Part shown: positions 12,408-23,300 of the stretch, piece by piece
How the letters are laid out: the number at the start of each line of letters is the position of its first letter
How positions within the stretch are numbered: position 1 is the stretch's first letter
The notes under the pieces: model-generated
Told to the model about the DNA's origin: nothing
What the model saw: the letters and a program-made list of their open reading frames with translations, nothing else
Databases searched by the model: none
Source of the DNA: Oscheius tipulae
Lineage: Eukaryota; Nematoda; Chromadorea; Rhabditida; Rhabditidae
Length of the DNA stretch: 64,000 nt
Assembly: GCA_037178975.1 (NCBI GenBank)
Contig: JASJZH010000006.1
Span: 2,914,001 to 2,978,000, forward strand
Reading direction: 5' to 3'
Made by a program: the position numbers and the translations under genes

Positions 12408-13191
12408 ATGAGCGACTACAGTGACATTGAGGTAAGTAGTGAGTATAGCTATTTATGTTTCATGCCATAAACTTACTTGAGCAACTTTCTAGATGATGGA
12501 TATGCTAAAGTTATCTAGCTTTTGCGCAAAAGTTTAACAGTTGTAATGAGAAAGACAATGCGAACGAAGACTTGAGAAAAAGCAGTGATATACCATATAG
12601 AAATGCCTGTAAAATACAACTACTGTTTGAAATCACGAGCTAGTGTAAACAAGTGACTTGGAGCTGACCCCGGCATCATGTGATCGTTAGCGAAACATCA
12701 TAACTCCCTGTTATTTTCTCTTTTTTAGGACGACTACGTGGATTCCCCACACTCGGGCCCAGCAAGTTCAGACGATCCGAAACGACACGCAAGAGCCCAA
12801 CACAACGCACTGGAGCGAAGACGTCGAGACAACATCAAGGATATGTACTCGAGTCTTCGAGATGCTGTTCCGGAAATGAACAATGAACGGGTATGTCACG
12901 CCTAGCTTTATTTGTATTCATTGTTTTTAAGGCATCTCGAGCTGTAATCTTAAAGAAGGCAATCGATGCAATTGAAGACAGGACAGCCACTCAGGCCACA
13001 TTGGCAGAAGAAAAACAACATTTTGAGGAAGAAAACGCTCGGATTCAGAGTGAGATCGCACAATTGGAGCAGGAGTTGTCCGGAAAAAACGAGAGATCTC
13101 ATGGTAAACTATGTTTCTAAACAGTTCAGCTGTTTTTTCAGCTGTACCTCCTTCTTCCGAGATGAAATGCGTTCCGTCAACGCGAGCCTAG
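12408..13191 (+). CDS. MAX: MAX bHLH-leucine zipper transcription factor
   Basis: Predicted 135-residue obligate partner of MYC/MXD/MLX-class proteins that binds CACGTG E-boxes. Exons: 12408..12431, 12729..12890, 12932..13103, 13142..13191. The basic region RHARAQHNALERRRRDNIKD carries the His-Glu-Arg contact residues and runs into loop and helix 2 (SLRDAVPEMNNERASRAVIL). A Glu-rich zipper follows (IQSEIAQLEQEL). As in vertebrate MAX, the protein starts with a short acidic segment and an early intron; that intron (12432-12728) is unusually long for this window. The final intron is only 38 nt. If retained, translation stops at 13120 with a different short tail. C. elegans has two MAX-like genes (mxl-1, mxl-3); this copy fits mxl-1 size. 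Confidence 0.9.
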
Positions 13192-13349
13192 CAATCTGTT
13201 TCTCTGCCTACACTAGGCGCCTCTTCTTGCTGGTCAGGAACTACAACTTTTCCGTCTCTTTAGTCCGTCACCGTGATACTTTCCTTTTTTTCTGTCACAT
13301 TCCTGGTCAAGAACCCTATATAAACAAGTTTATTATAATTCTAATAGAA

Positions 13350-13836
13350 TCATGGAAGAGTAGGAAAGTACATGTGAACATAGGCTCCGTTATTAGCAAA
13401 CGGGTACTTGGAGAAGCGGACGGTGTCCTGGGGTACACCTAGGTACTCGTGCAAACGCAGACGGTTCTGCTTGATGCGAAACTCCAGCTCGGTCGGATGC
13501 TTGTCGCTAACAAGTACTGTAACAACTTTTCTTTTGAACAGGGTCCGGGTACTGACCACCATCACGTTCGATTCCGATCTCTTTTAGATCAGCCGACTTT
13601 GAGCTACGAATGAAGACATCAGAGACCATTTCGTCATCACCCCTGGTGTTGAATTGGTCTAATATTTTGAGCTTTACACATAACACAAAAAGATTTGGGA
13701 TCCCAACGAGAAGCAACCCGCCTTCGTTGATCTGACGATTGATGGCTCGGATCTCCTCCAGACCAGCCAGTCGTTCACGTTCCTCGTCGTACCACCACCC
13801 GATGATGGAGTCCTTGATCTTGTTGAAGAAGTTCAT
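13350..13836 (-). CDS. Small conserved-looking intracellular protein, function unknown
   Basis: Start at 13836 (MNFFNKIKDSIIGWWYDEER). The first exon runs at least to about 13738. A middle exon encodes DDEMVSDVFIRSSKSADLKE and appears to end near 13556. The last exon, 13350 to about 13516, encodes HPTELEFRIKQNRLRLHEYL and ends VHMYFPTLP. Total size is roughly 115-125 residues. No signal peptide is present; the N terminus is amphipathic and the body charged. An AATAAA on the minus strand at 13334..13329 lies 16 nt past the stop, which supports a real transcript. I do not recognise the family. The junction around 13640-13740 is uncertain. It is convergent with MAX. Confidence 0.5.
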
Positions 13837-14215
13837 TCTTAGAAGACGCTTGCGGATGAGGCTTGGTAAAGAGACTGGGCGTGGCGTGCTTACATAGGCG
13901 ACCGTTTAATTTACATTTAAAATTGAAAGCCACCAATCAACGCCTCCGGATTATTGGATATATGGTGTCAAAATGGATATTTTAACCCACACCGCTGGTG
14001 GTTTTAATGAGAAAAGAAGAGGTTCTATATGACTTTCATATGGGATAGAGGGAAAATAGGACAATTGCTATGAAAGGGAAACGCTGTAATGGTCAACAGT
14101 GCACAAAAATGTGAAGGTGGTGGTCGTGGGAGTCTTGTTAGAACATTGAGAAAAGGAAGCGGGCAAAGTGACGGCGGCTGAAAAAGCAGATATATTGCTT
14201 CACAACATGTGTGCC

Positions 14216-14698
14216 CTACCGGGCAGCCATGTCCATTGGGTGTTCCGGAGGTACATGAACTTCTGCTAGAGCCTGTGCCGCTTGAGCCTCTTGCTGTGGC
14301 CCAGCTGGTTTTTCGCGTTCCTGTTTCTGTTCGCGAGCTTCAATCTCACACGTCTGAGCATCCATGTCTTCGTAGCCACGTGTGTTCCCAATAGCCGCCT
14401 TTAAAACGCAAACGAAAGCGAGCTGGAAGAAAAGATTATAAACAGAAAGATGAAAGTGAACGGAAATATTATGACTTTTACCCACCAAAAAGAGAAAGCA
14501 AATGGTAAAAATGATGATAAGTTGAAAGTGGGTGGCTGTAGAACGGAAGTCAGCTGCTGTCAGATCGAAATCTGTTTCGTTATAGACTGCGTTTGATGTA
14601 ACAACAAAAAGCTTAGAAATTATGGTCATGCCGCCACGGTAGTAAACGATGTCGGCCGTAGAGCCGATACCTAATTGTGGGTGAGCGTTTTTGCTCAT
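14216..14698 (-). CDS. Single-pass membrane protein, orphan
   Basis: Two exons, 14486..14698 and 14216..14422, join in phase 0 to give 139 residues. Residues about 1-58 are polar (MSKNAHPQLGIGSTADIVYY...). One strong transmembrane segment follows (LIIIFTICFLFL then LAFVCVLKAAIG across the splice). A highly charged Glu/Gln/Ala-rich cytosolic or lumenal tail ends PEHPMDMAAR. The 63-nt intron has a GTGGGT donor and TTCCAG acceptor. Using GTAAAA 4 nt further downstream instead would break the frame. I recognise no family. A 5' region with a long spacer to the next gene on the same strand suggests its own promoter. Confidence 0.55.
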   Translation of the reverse strand: MSKNAHPQLGIGSTADIVYYRGGMTIISKLFVVTSNAVYNETDFDLTAADFRSTATHFQLIIIFTICFLFLVGKSHNISVHFHLSVYNLFFQLAFVCVLKAAIGNTRGYEDMDAQTCEIEAREQKQEREKPAGPQQEAQAAQALAEVHVPPEHPMDMAAR

Positions 14699-14829
14699 GG
14701 CTGCGCTCGGACCGATTCACGCGGATTCTGACAACCAAAACGACTGTGAAATATGGAGATGAGGCGTAAATTACTGAGCCAAGGCCGCTTTTAGGCTATT
14801 AAACGCAATGGAAGACTAGTAGAATTCAT

Positions 14830-15520
14830 TTACTTTTTGAAGTTCAGTTCACCCCGAAGTTTCTTCTCCAACATTCTGTTGACGTCGGGCTTCATCCCTT
14901 CTCCACTCTCCTTGTACCCGAGGCCATGGTAACGTTGCCATTCATCGACATACCAATGAATCTCGTTTCTATCAATCAGAATGTTCAAAGTATACCAGCA
15001 TTCGAGACGTGTTATTTCGCAGTCAGGAAGAACTGCCGTTTCTGTGATATCGTGCAGATAATTCTGTAAAAGCGATATTGCTTAAAATCAAGAACTAAAA
15101 CATACTCTTCCATCATACTTCCATTGCGGAATGCTAATTTTGACGTAAGGTTCGTAAACGTAGTTAAAAGGTCCGTCTCCACCATCCATCATCATTTCCA
15201 TGACGCCTATTTCCGAACTCTTATCTGTAAGATTCCGTGTCGCCATGTATAGAACATCATTTGACGTAAACATGTCTAGCTGAAAATAATAGATGATATT
15301 GTTTCTGAATAATACCTCTCCAACTTCAAACGACATAGTGAAATTATCGGAATTTCTCCTTTCAACATTGAAGAAGACAGTGAGAACAGTGTAATATTCA
15401 GTCGCTGATGTCAGTACGACGCAAATAATTTAAAAATCATTATATATGGAAAACAGTATCCATACCACAAACAGCGGAACCATTGTCTGCGGAAAGCCGA
15501 GCGTGAAGTTGACGGCTGAT
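14830..15520 (-). CDS. Tandem orphan family, copy A (possibly splice-defective)
   Basis: First of three neighbouring copies of one gene family. Recognisable exons, all phase 0: about 15466..15520 (hydrophobic, ends QTMVPLFV), a block ending at 15316 (NSDNFTMSFEVGE), 15106..15279 (LDMFTSNDVLYMATRN ... DGGDGPFNYVYEPYVK) and 14830..15063 (LECWYTLNILIDRNEIHWYV, stop at 14830). The membrane segment and the conserved VGE exon end match copies B and C. Where copies B and C have an AG acceptor before ILL/ILQ, this copy has TTTTTAA before IICVVLTSATEYY. The normal junction therefore looks mutated; a nearby CAG acceptor breaks the frame. Either this copy is a pseudogene or it uses a non-canonical site. 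Its function is unknown. Confidence 0.5.
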
Positions 15521-15945
15521 TTATCAATTTGACAGCTACTGGCAAGTGCCAAGATAACGGTAAACGGTTCATTCACTGAGCCGTGAATCAAACGCGTCTT
15601 CTATTCATTATGACTTCCAGACATTGCTGTTGATACTTTTTTAAAACATTTTCTTATAAACCCACAAACTGGCTGCGTTTATCAAAAACGCATAACTCAT
15701 CGTCAGCTCTGTGGCTATCACCGACACCAGTTTCTTCTGATACTACTGCAAAAAATCGCGAACTGCTTCTATTGTACCGAAAACTCTTTGTTGTATACTT
15801 TCGAGTCAGCATATTTTATTCGATTTCCAGCCTCTTTTTCATCACGCTAACATATTTTTCGATTTTGTGTTTCTTCAGTCCATAAGCATGGTGTTAGATG
15901 AATGAAAACCTAAGCTAATTTTAAGAATTGAACAGCCGTGCCTAC

Positions 15946-16474
15946 CTCATGAACTTCATAATTGAAGTAAATTTCATAGTTGTCGTCAAGGAATCCGTCA
16001 CCTCCGTCGAGATGCACTTGAAACCTTCTTTGTGCCAGCTCTTAAAGACCGATCTCATCAACATCGAAAAGCATTTCGTTACGGTAGATTACATCATTTT
16101 CGGACCAAGCATCGTACTGAATAAATGTTTTGGAAATATTGTCCAAAATTTATTTCTCCGATTTTTACGTCAGTGTAGTATGGACGCATATAGCAATGGA
16201 GTTCGTAATAAACGCGCATCATAGGACCGACCGGAGAGCATCTACTACGTCTTTGAGCAGTCGCAGACAGAAAAAGCAGGAGAATCTGAAACTGATGTGA
16301 AATAATCCCCTCAAATGAATACCACTGCAAGGCATGTCCGACGGTCGCCCAGAATATGAATAGCTATACTGATAACCCCCATCGATGTAAGGATTAACCA
16401 GCTGAAAAAAAAAACGACTCTTATCTTTGCAGAGATAACGCAAACGCTACCGCTAATCCATTGAGAAATTTCAT
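15946..16474 (-). pseudogene. Tandem orphan family, copy B (in-frame stop, lost donor sites)
   Basis: Exon 16154..16285 (44 codons; ILLLFLSATAQRR ... VKIGE) and exon 15946..16116 (YDAWSENDVIYRNEMLF ... LDGGDGFLDDNYEIYF) align with copies A and C. The donor after IGE reads ATAAAT instead of GT, although a TTCAG acceptor lies 32 nt on. The second exon has an in-frame TAA after DEIGL at the place where copy C has a coding codon, with identical spacing to the GGDG block. Upstream, a signal-peptide-like start at 16474 (MKFLNGLAVAFALSLQ) ends at CAAAG followed by ATAAGAG, again A where G is expected. No equivalent of the last exon was found between 15,600 and 15,940. This looks like a decayed, 3'-truncated copy. 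Confidence 0.55.
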
Positions 16475-17190
16475 GATCAGAGGAGTTCCTTTTGGGGGCA
16501 CGATATAATAGAAATGTAAAGGCAAAAATAGCTGCTTCTGTTGTGTACTTCAAATGTGGAGACCTCAAATATAGGCATACATCATTTGTTTTCAGACTCG
16601 CCTTCTCTGTATTGGGGAAGGGACGAGGAGATGGTCCTAGTAGGGTTATATTACTGGAGAAATAAACAAGTGTACTTATTTATCGTCAACGATGTGAAGA
16701 TCGAATTCTACTGGCTTTAATATATTAGATCTGGTAAAAGCTGAAATGAGCACAGGATAATATTTGTAACTTATTTTGTATACTAATGTGATTAAAATAC
16801 AGAAACTAAACTATGGCGTGTTTGATTACAACACCTGATGACGACATGCCTTCCTCGAAAAAAAGGATAGTTTGTTGAGAAATGAAAGCACCATATTTCT
16901 TGGCTGCTTCGAACAGTTCGAAGTATTCCCCAGTTCGTGAAAAAAGAACCGGAAACCAGATTATGAAACACAAATGCATTAGTATTATTACATCCATTGG
17001 ATGTTAAGCTACGGAAATTTGGGAAAAAGAATAGTTTGATTTTAAGGGCTGACATTGCATATTTCTAGGCCGCTCGCACTTTTTAAGCTTCTCGCCACAG
17101 TGAAATTCGGATCATAATATTTCCCAACGGCTGTTTCTCTTTTTGGAGAACAGAAATACCAACCACAAAGAGCAACAAGCCAGAAGCACA

Positions 17191-17865
17191 TTAATCATCC
17201 TTTATTTCTTTACTGTTATGTCCCAAGATTGCTTTTCCAATGCGAGAAGCCTTCTCTAAAGGTGCCTGGTACAATAGCTTCATGTTAGGAAGATAGGCGC
17301 TTAGAGTTCCATTCCTTTCATGCTTCACCGTTAAAAGATACTGACACGTCTTAGTTCCTTTATAACAAGGCGGCAATAGTAAATAAACCTAAATATCAAA
17401 ATATTGCGAATTTAAAATTAAAGTTACCTCGTGAGTTTTATGTTCACAGGCTAGAGTTGCTTTAAAATAAGGCTCGTGATTGTTATCAAACCAGCCATCG
17501 TTTTCACCAAGGTATTCTTCGATTCCTCCAACTGAAACTTCGTGCTTTCCAGTTTGATCAACTTTGTAGATGTGCTTATATCGGTAAAGGACTTCGTTGG
17601 ATGTATAAAGGTCATGCTGAAAGAACTATATAGGTTACAATGAGATGAGGCCATACCTCCCCTACTTCGAGATCAACATAATAGGGGCGTGTGCTACATT
17701 TCAAATTCCACATGAATCTAAACAGCGGTCCTTTAGCTTGAGCTAATAAGATGCTGTTGAAAACAAGTTGAAGAATCTAAATGCAATCGTTAAACATGGG
17801 AAAATTTTTTTCTAACTATAGCAAAGAAGATCATAATAAACCAGTGTCCAGAATACAAGTAAAGA
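17191..17865 (-). CDS. Tandem orphan family, copy C (apparently intact exons)
   Basis: Exons: 17817..17865 (ends WFIMIFFAI), 17657..17776 (ILQLVFNSILLAQAK ... YYVDLEVGE), 17428..17616 (HDLYTSNEVLYRYKHIYK ... NDGWFDNNHEPYFK) and 17191..17388 (PCYKGTKTCQYLLTVKHERN, stop at 17191). The three last introns are 36-40 nt with normal GT-AG ends and phase 0, and the reading frame is open throughout. A hydrophobic stretch spans the first junction (membrane segment or signal anchor). A soluble domain with a few cysteines follows. An upstream exon must lie beyond 17,865; the hydrophobic stretch on the minus strand near 17,930-17,990 is a candidate. The family is unknown to me. A lineage-specific secreted or type II membrane protein is plausible. 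Confidence 0.55.
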
Positions 17866-18649
17866 CTGATAAGCTTTGACAGACAGTTTTGCTGAGATGT
17901 TCGGGAAAAAACAAGGAATTGCCCTATCTATAAAGAGCCAATGCGGAAGTAGATGCGACGATATCAATAGAGATCAAAAAGAATACCTGAAAAGCCAAAA
18001 GTTCACATTTTCGAAAACAAGAGCCATAATATAATTCCATAAACGCGGTTCATAAATCTTTAAAGAATATATGAACCATAGTTTCATTCTCTGATCGTTA
18101 TGTTATAAAGAGGTTTAAGCAACCCCGTTCTTTACGCACAAAAACTTCTTTTGAGATCTACATGACAATTGAGACTTTATCTTTGAAACTTCCATTGTAC
18201 TGTGAAGAGCGATAGCTGCTAGCTATCTATCTGGTTTGGGAATGTTCTTTAGAAGAGCGAACTGTGATGCTAAGAGCAAAACACAGAGTTTACCAGGAAG
18301 TTAAGAAAACAACAAATAACTTATAAATCTCTCTCATACTAAACGTCTGTCTGTCTGGGTGTTTGTACGTAGCCTATTGTAAACATTAAGGGGTTAGACG
18401 CAAGAGACCAGGGGTTAGAACTCCGCCCGGAACCAAATTTTGTGTAAAGTACCATTTTGTAGGGCTTTTTTTTAGCAAGAATATTTAAAAATATTTAGGG
18501 GTATCCCTACTCCTAGCAAATTTACAGAGCTTACTAGTTTTAACTCGCGTTGGGATTAGGCCGCGTTTTGAACGGATATCCTGTTTCAGCGCAAAAGTCT
18601 TTGTACAGCTAAGATATGCTACTCGAACTAGGCGACCCGAGATCGATGA

Positions 18650-18736
18650 CAGGGTGACACAGAGACATATAAACAGAGAAACAGAGAGACAAAGAAACAC
18701 AGACACAGAGACAGATAAACTGAGAGATATAGATGG
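18650..18736. repeat. Purine-rich ACAGAG-type simple repeat
   Basis: A degenerate tandem array of (A)ACAGAGA/ACACAGAG units. Its antisense translation gives a meaningless Ser/Leu/Cys/Val run, so I do not call a gene here. It lies within the 18,000-18,970 stretch, in which I found no supported exon. Confidence 0.7.
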
Positions 18737-18974
18737 AAAGAAGACATGCTCCTGCGGCAAGGCGAAAACGGTTATCGAGAAACGATTCTTAAAGTTTGAC
18801 AGTTCAGGAAGACTTTTTTTTTAAAAGGCCGTATAGTCCTACATCCAAGTAGCGCAGCTGCTGGGGACAGCGAAGCCGCCAGAGACGGCTGGTGAGATCT
18901 AAACAGTAAGTATTTGGCATGAAGAATGCTATGTATTTTCTAATTCTGTGAACAAACAGTGTTTCATGGAAAAT

Positions 18975-19301
18975 TTATCGAGTATTACAGGAAGTAGTAT
19001 TTGTCGCGAAGATCTTTTCAAGCAGTTGGAGTACGAGTTGGACGAGAGCGTCCTTCCTGAAACGTTGGTTAACAAGACAGGTCTTTGCTTCTACCTCCTC
19101 GGAACTGGAAGAAGAGTCGTTATGATGCACGTGATGGCTGTGATGATCATGGTCTTGCGGTCCTCCAACTCCGCCTTCAGGATGCTGAGAATGGTCAGGA
19201 GCTGAAAGCGGGCTATCTAGAAATCAAATGAACTCACTTCCAGTAGGAACTTGAGCTAGAGCAAAGGCAATCAGCAGAACGATGGTGAAAAAAAAACGCA
19301 T
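18975..19301 (-). CDS. Small secreted histidine-rich protein
   Basis: Two exons, 19238..19301 and 18975..19201 (291 nt), encode 96 residues. The start at 19301 gives a textbook signal peptide (MRFFFTIVLLIAFALAQVP). After cleavage the mature protein opens with a His/Asp/Gly cluster (DHSQHPEGG, then DHDHHSHHVHHND; eight histidines in 12 residues). A SSSSSEEVE acidic patch and a helical C-terminal half with two cysteines follow. The 36-nt intron has a GTGAGT donor and TTTCAG acceptor. His clusters of this kind commonly bind Zn or Cu; that role is inference. No family was recognised. Neither exon is evident from single-frame ORFs because the gene is so short. Confidence 0.6.
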
Positions 19302-20313
19302 GCTAAAACTCTGTCTACTTCTGTGAATCAAAGTAGGGAAAACATGAGATTTTGTGGAACAAGTATTCTTTTATACTCTCGGGATGTTCCGGTCGGATCA
19401 TTAAGTGAACATCGTTTGTCCAGTAACAGTCCTCAATCGGAGAGATCATATGCGGAACAGTGAACAAAAAGACAGGGGAAACGAGGATATTCAACATCAC
19501 TATCTGGAGATAATTGAGACATTGGACAGTTGGTAGCATTCTGGACAAAGTCCACTGGCATCTATAAACCAACTTGTTTTCACCTAAGCTGCTGTTAAGG
19601 CCATGGTAGACAACAAATATATCCAGTAAATAGCCAGACTGCGAAATTGTCAGAGATTTGGAGTCAAGCTTGTTATAGTTTCAGTGACCTTGCTGAATAC
19701 AGTCTGTTCAGGTAACACTTTGCATCTAGTTCTCTAGTGATTTGCGATGTTTCGCACTTTGACTTTTTGAAATATTTGACTGACATCTGTCATAACTAAC
19801 AAGGCATTACAGTCAAAAACAAGTTCGTTTTTGAAAGAGCGCTACACAAACTCATGTATTGTTTAATAAATACTATGATACCTTTCTTGCTTCCAGCAAA
19901 ACTGTTCGACCTTCCACATTTTCCTCATTTTACAGACACCAGAATTTGCTTTTTTTTTAATAAAGAAAACAACAAAGTATCGTAAGAAAAGTTCATCAGA
20001 TAATGAGAATAATTCTGCATAAAGATAGATCTCATAAAATCACGTCTATATGACTATAGAATTCAGACAGATGACAAAGCGATACATTCAGGATGTATAG
20101 AGCAAATAAATAGAATAAATAAGATCATCTTTCACAAGTTGGACGGTTCTAAGCTATGACAGACACATTAGGCACGTTTGCACAAAAGCACCGAGTAAAG
20201 AAGAGCAATTATCAGGAAGAGCATGAGGGGGCGGATTATGCAAAAAGAACTAGTGAAAGAGACTAGTACCCGTTGGGTACACGCACAGAGGACCATGTAC
20301 ACATAAGAGATTG
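19302..20313. other. Intergenic, with an unassigned hydrophobic minus-strand block
   Basis: Between 19,315 and 19,510 the minus strand has an open block after a TCTCCAG acceptor. It starts with a hydrophobic run (VMLNILVSPVFLFTVPHM) and continues to YWTNDVHLMIRPEHP. Spacing and composition loosely resemble the hydrophobic exon of the tandem family at 14.8-17.9 kb, so it could be a fourth, very divergent copy. The resemblance is too weak to call. 19,650-20,300 is AT-rich with nothing supported. Confidence 0.25.
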
Positions 20314-23300
20314 TCAATGTGAAGTCCGGGCCGACGGAGACAGCGTGGCGGACGGCGATTGGAGTGAGGTGTTCATCTTGGACATCGGTTCCTACAATGA
20401 AGCGACATTAGGGAAAGAAGCACAGAGGTTAAACATCTCTACTGAGACGGTATTTGAAAACGTCCGACAGCCTACTGCCTGATCTACGTACCATATAAGC
20501 ATTTTCAGCTCCGCTCGTAGAAGAAGTCATGGTGCCGTCCCGGCCCAGCGAAGAAGAACCGTCACTACTGCGACTGGCTGTGCTCTGCGGTCTGGCTTGT
20601 CTTCCTTTCTGTATCGCGTCCAGTTCCGATTTCGTCCCTCCAAGTGGCCTCACACTGTGGATACTACTCGATGTATTACTCGTACTTCTCAATAGACCAC
20701 CAAGCATCTGAACACTCATTGATTGAACTTAGATAAACTAAAGTACCGAAGAAGATGAAGTCGTAGCACTTTGAGGCAAGTCCACCATGTTTTTGAGTTC
20801 AACAGAGCCAGGTCCCATATGAACAATGTGAACAAAGTCAGAAGGGCCGGAGATAGGAAGTTTGGAAAGACGGTCACCGGCGCTGAAATATTTTGTTCTT
20901 AAAAAAACATAAAGTTCTAACCGATTGTCCTTTTGGTGCGTCCGAATGGAAAATTTTCGTTTGTTGTTGGCTTTGCCCTTCTTGTTGCCTGCCATGACTG
21001 TAATGGGCTCTGTTGGTAGGTAGAGAGGATCATCCATGATCAAGACATCTTTGAGCATGACCACACAAGGGACGTCATTGACCCGGCACATGGTAAGCAG
21101 TCCATTGTGGTTCAACGGTAGTGGAGATCTGAAACCGAAAGTTCTCAATAGACAGAATTAGTACACCTGATATTAACTGTCTGGATCCATTCTGCCGACT
21201 GCACATTGAAAATGTCCACTTGGTTGTCCGAATAGACCAGCAAGTATGGGGCTTCATAGGCAAAGTGATTAGGACGAGCTGGGAACATCAGCTCTTGAGC
21301 GCGATTTCTGCGTCCCTGTCCGTCCACATAAAGTCCAATCTTGTTGAAAACCAGAAGATATTCCTTGCCCTCATTTGAAGGCACTTCCACAAAGAGTTTT
21401 GCCTCGAACTGCGACTGTGGGCTGTTTAGGAACGTCAGAGACTGGTCTTCTGTGTTAACCAGTGCTGAAAGCATAACATTGCTAGAACTCGAAGTATCAA
21501 CTTACATATTTGGTTCGAGTCCGCTGACAAGGGCCATGTTCTGAAGGTGTGAGGGAAACCGACAATGAGACGGCCATTGTTAATACTGAGGCATTGCGGC
21601 AGACCCGGCATGGCAAATTCCTTCCATTTGTGATGACGCTTTTCTGTTCGGTCAATCTTGTAAACGACGACTGTTTTCTTGATGGCGACAGCCATGTAGA
21701 ATTGGTCACTTTCGGCTGCTCCAATGGCCATCAAGTGACATCCCTTGGATTCCGGAACCTTGATCCACTTCAAGTCGCGTCCATCCAGACCGGCAGACGG
21801 GACAAGGCGAATGTGTCTTTCTTTTGCTGGTCCCACCATCACGATCAGCAGTTGCTCATGTGCGCAGAACTCGACTTGTTCCACAGAGCGACGACTGTTT
21901 TCTTTTTCGCCTCCGACGGCAACCAGAGTCTCTCGGTCCAGTTCCACACAGTACAGGCCTTGATCAGCGAATCCGAGAACGATCTTGTTGGAATCAATAA
22001 CAGTAGCGCAAAGAGCTGCTCTGATCATAGGCAAAGAAATCACGTCGAAGATTTCCTGTACAATATTGGTCAAACGCTACGTTGCAAAAGTTACCTTGAT
22101 TCGGAATGCACTTCTATCGGGTAGACGAGATTTTTTGAGCAGGCGAACGAGTTCATTCAAAGCCAGCACCCATTTGCGTCTCTCTTCGGGCGTCTCAGCC
22201 ATGAGTAGTGTTCCCTGACGGCTCTCAGACGAAGTCCCTTCAATCTGGCTGGTCGAGATTCGGAAAATCTTGGCAAGATCGGACCTGAAGGTTAGATCTC
22301 CCAAGAAAACTAAATTATAACTCACTTTTGCGCATGGATGACATCCTGTTCTGCTACACCAGTGACACTGAAGTCAGCATCTCTCATGTCCAGTACATGC
22401 CGAATCTCAGGATGAATATCGCTGGTTTTGTGAGTACGATCGACGGCGCAGTCATAGAGGAATAGCTTGAAGTCGCAAACAGCGACATACATGTTCTGCC
22501 ATCCCTTCTTGACTCCACCAGTCTTAGGTGTTTTGACCATTCCTTCGTAAGCAGTTCCCACTCCCTTCGAAGGATCGATTCCCAGTGGACGTTTGGATTC
22601 ACGGGGAACAGGACACTGTGATGGGACTCTCTGAGCACAGTGAACGTGACAGAGATACTTGCAGCATTGGCAGCTCAGGGCTAAAACGTTTCTCAGTCAT
22701 TTCCGAACAACTAATACCTTGTCTGTCGAGTCCAACCAAAATAGAAGTACAGTGATCACACTTTTCTGGTCTTCTTAGCATGACATGTTGGAACTGGTGA
22801 CCTCGTGCACTTAAAGCATTATTCAAAGCCTGAATGCTCTTCGGAGTTGTTCCTCTCGATCCGGCCAACATAGTAGAAGCAGTTGATGGTGTAGCAGAAT
22901 AAGCCATAGTGTTCTCGTAGGTGGATGGAGGAGGAAGATCACTTTAATGTTAACATTTAGCTTGCAAAATAAAACTCTACCTTCTGCTTCCCATTCCGTG
23001 GCCCACTTTTGACATAGTCGAAAATCCAGATGGTGAACCGTCAGAAGTGCCATCGTCTCTCGGAGTGGATGATCTTGGTCCTTCGATATTAAAGAATGAC
23101 GAGGTACGATTGAGAGCATCGGCGCTTCCACCAAACTGCTGAGCAAAGTTGGCTGCTTTGAGAGCTTCGATTTCCTTCTTGAGTTGGTCAATCTTAATAT
23201 TACTCGTAAAAGTGAACCAATTAATCTATACCGTGATAGTGGCTCCGTCAAGTTTAGCTTTCGAGGTGTAGTAATTGTTTCGGAAGGTGTTCAACTCGTC

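Noticed and set aside
16792-17055. Minus-strand ORFs between tandem copies B and C, one with a hydrophobic start and FEAAKKYGAFISQQ
   Set aside because: No splice links to either copy and no resemblance to their last exons, so I could not support a gene; might be a relic.
18485-18760. Minus-strand ORF rich in Ser, Leu, Val and Cys
   Set aside because: It is the antisense of a simple ACAGAG repeat.
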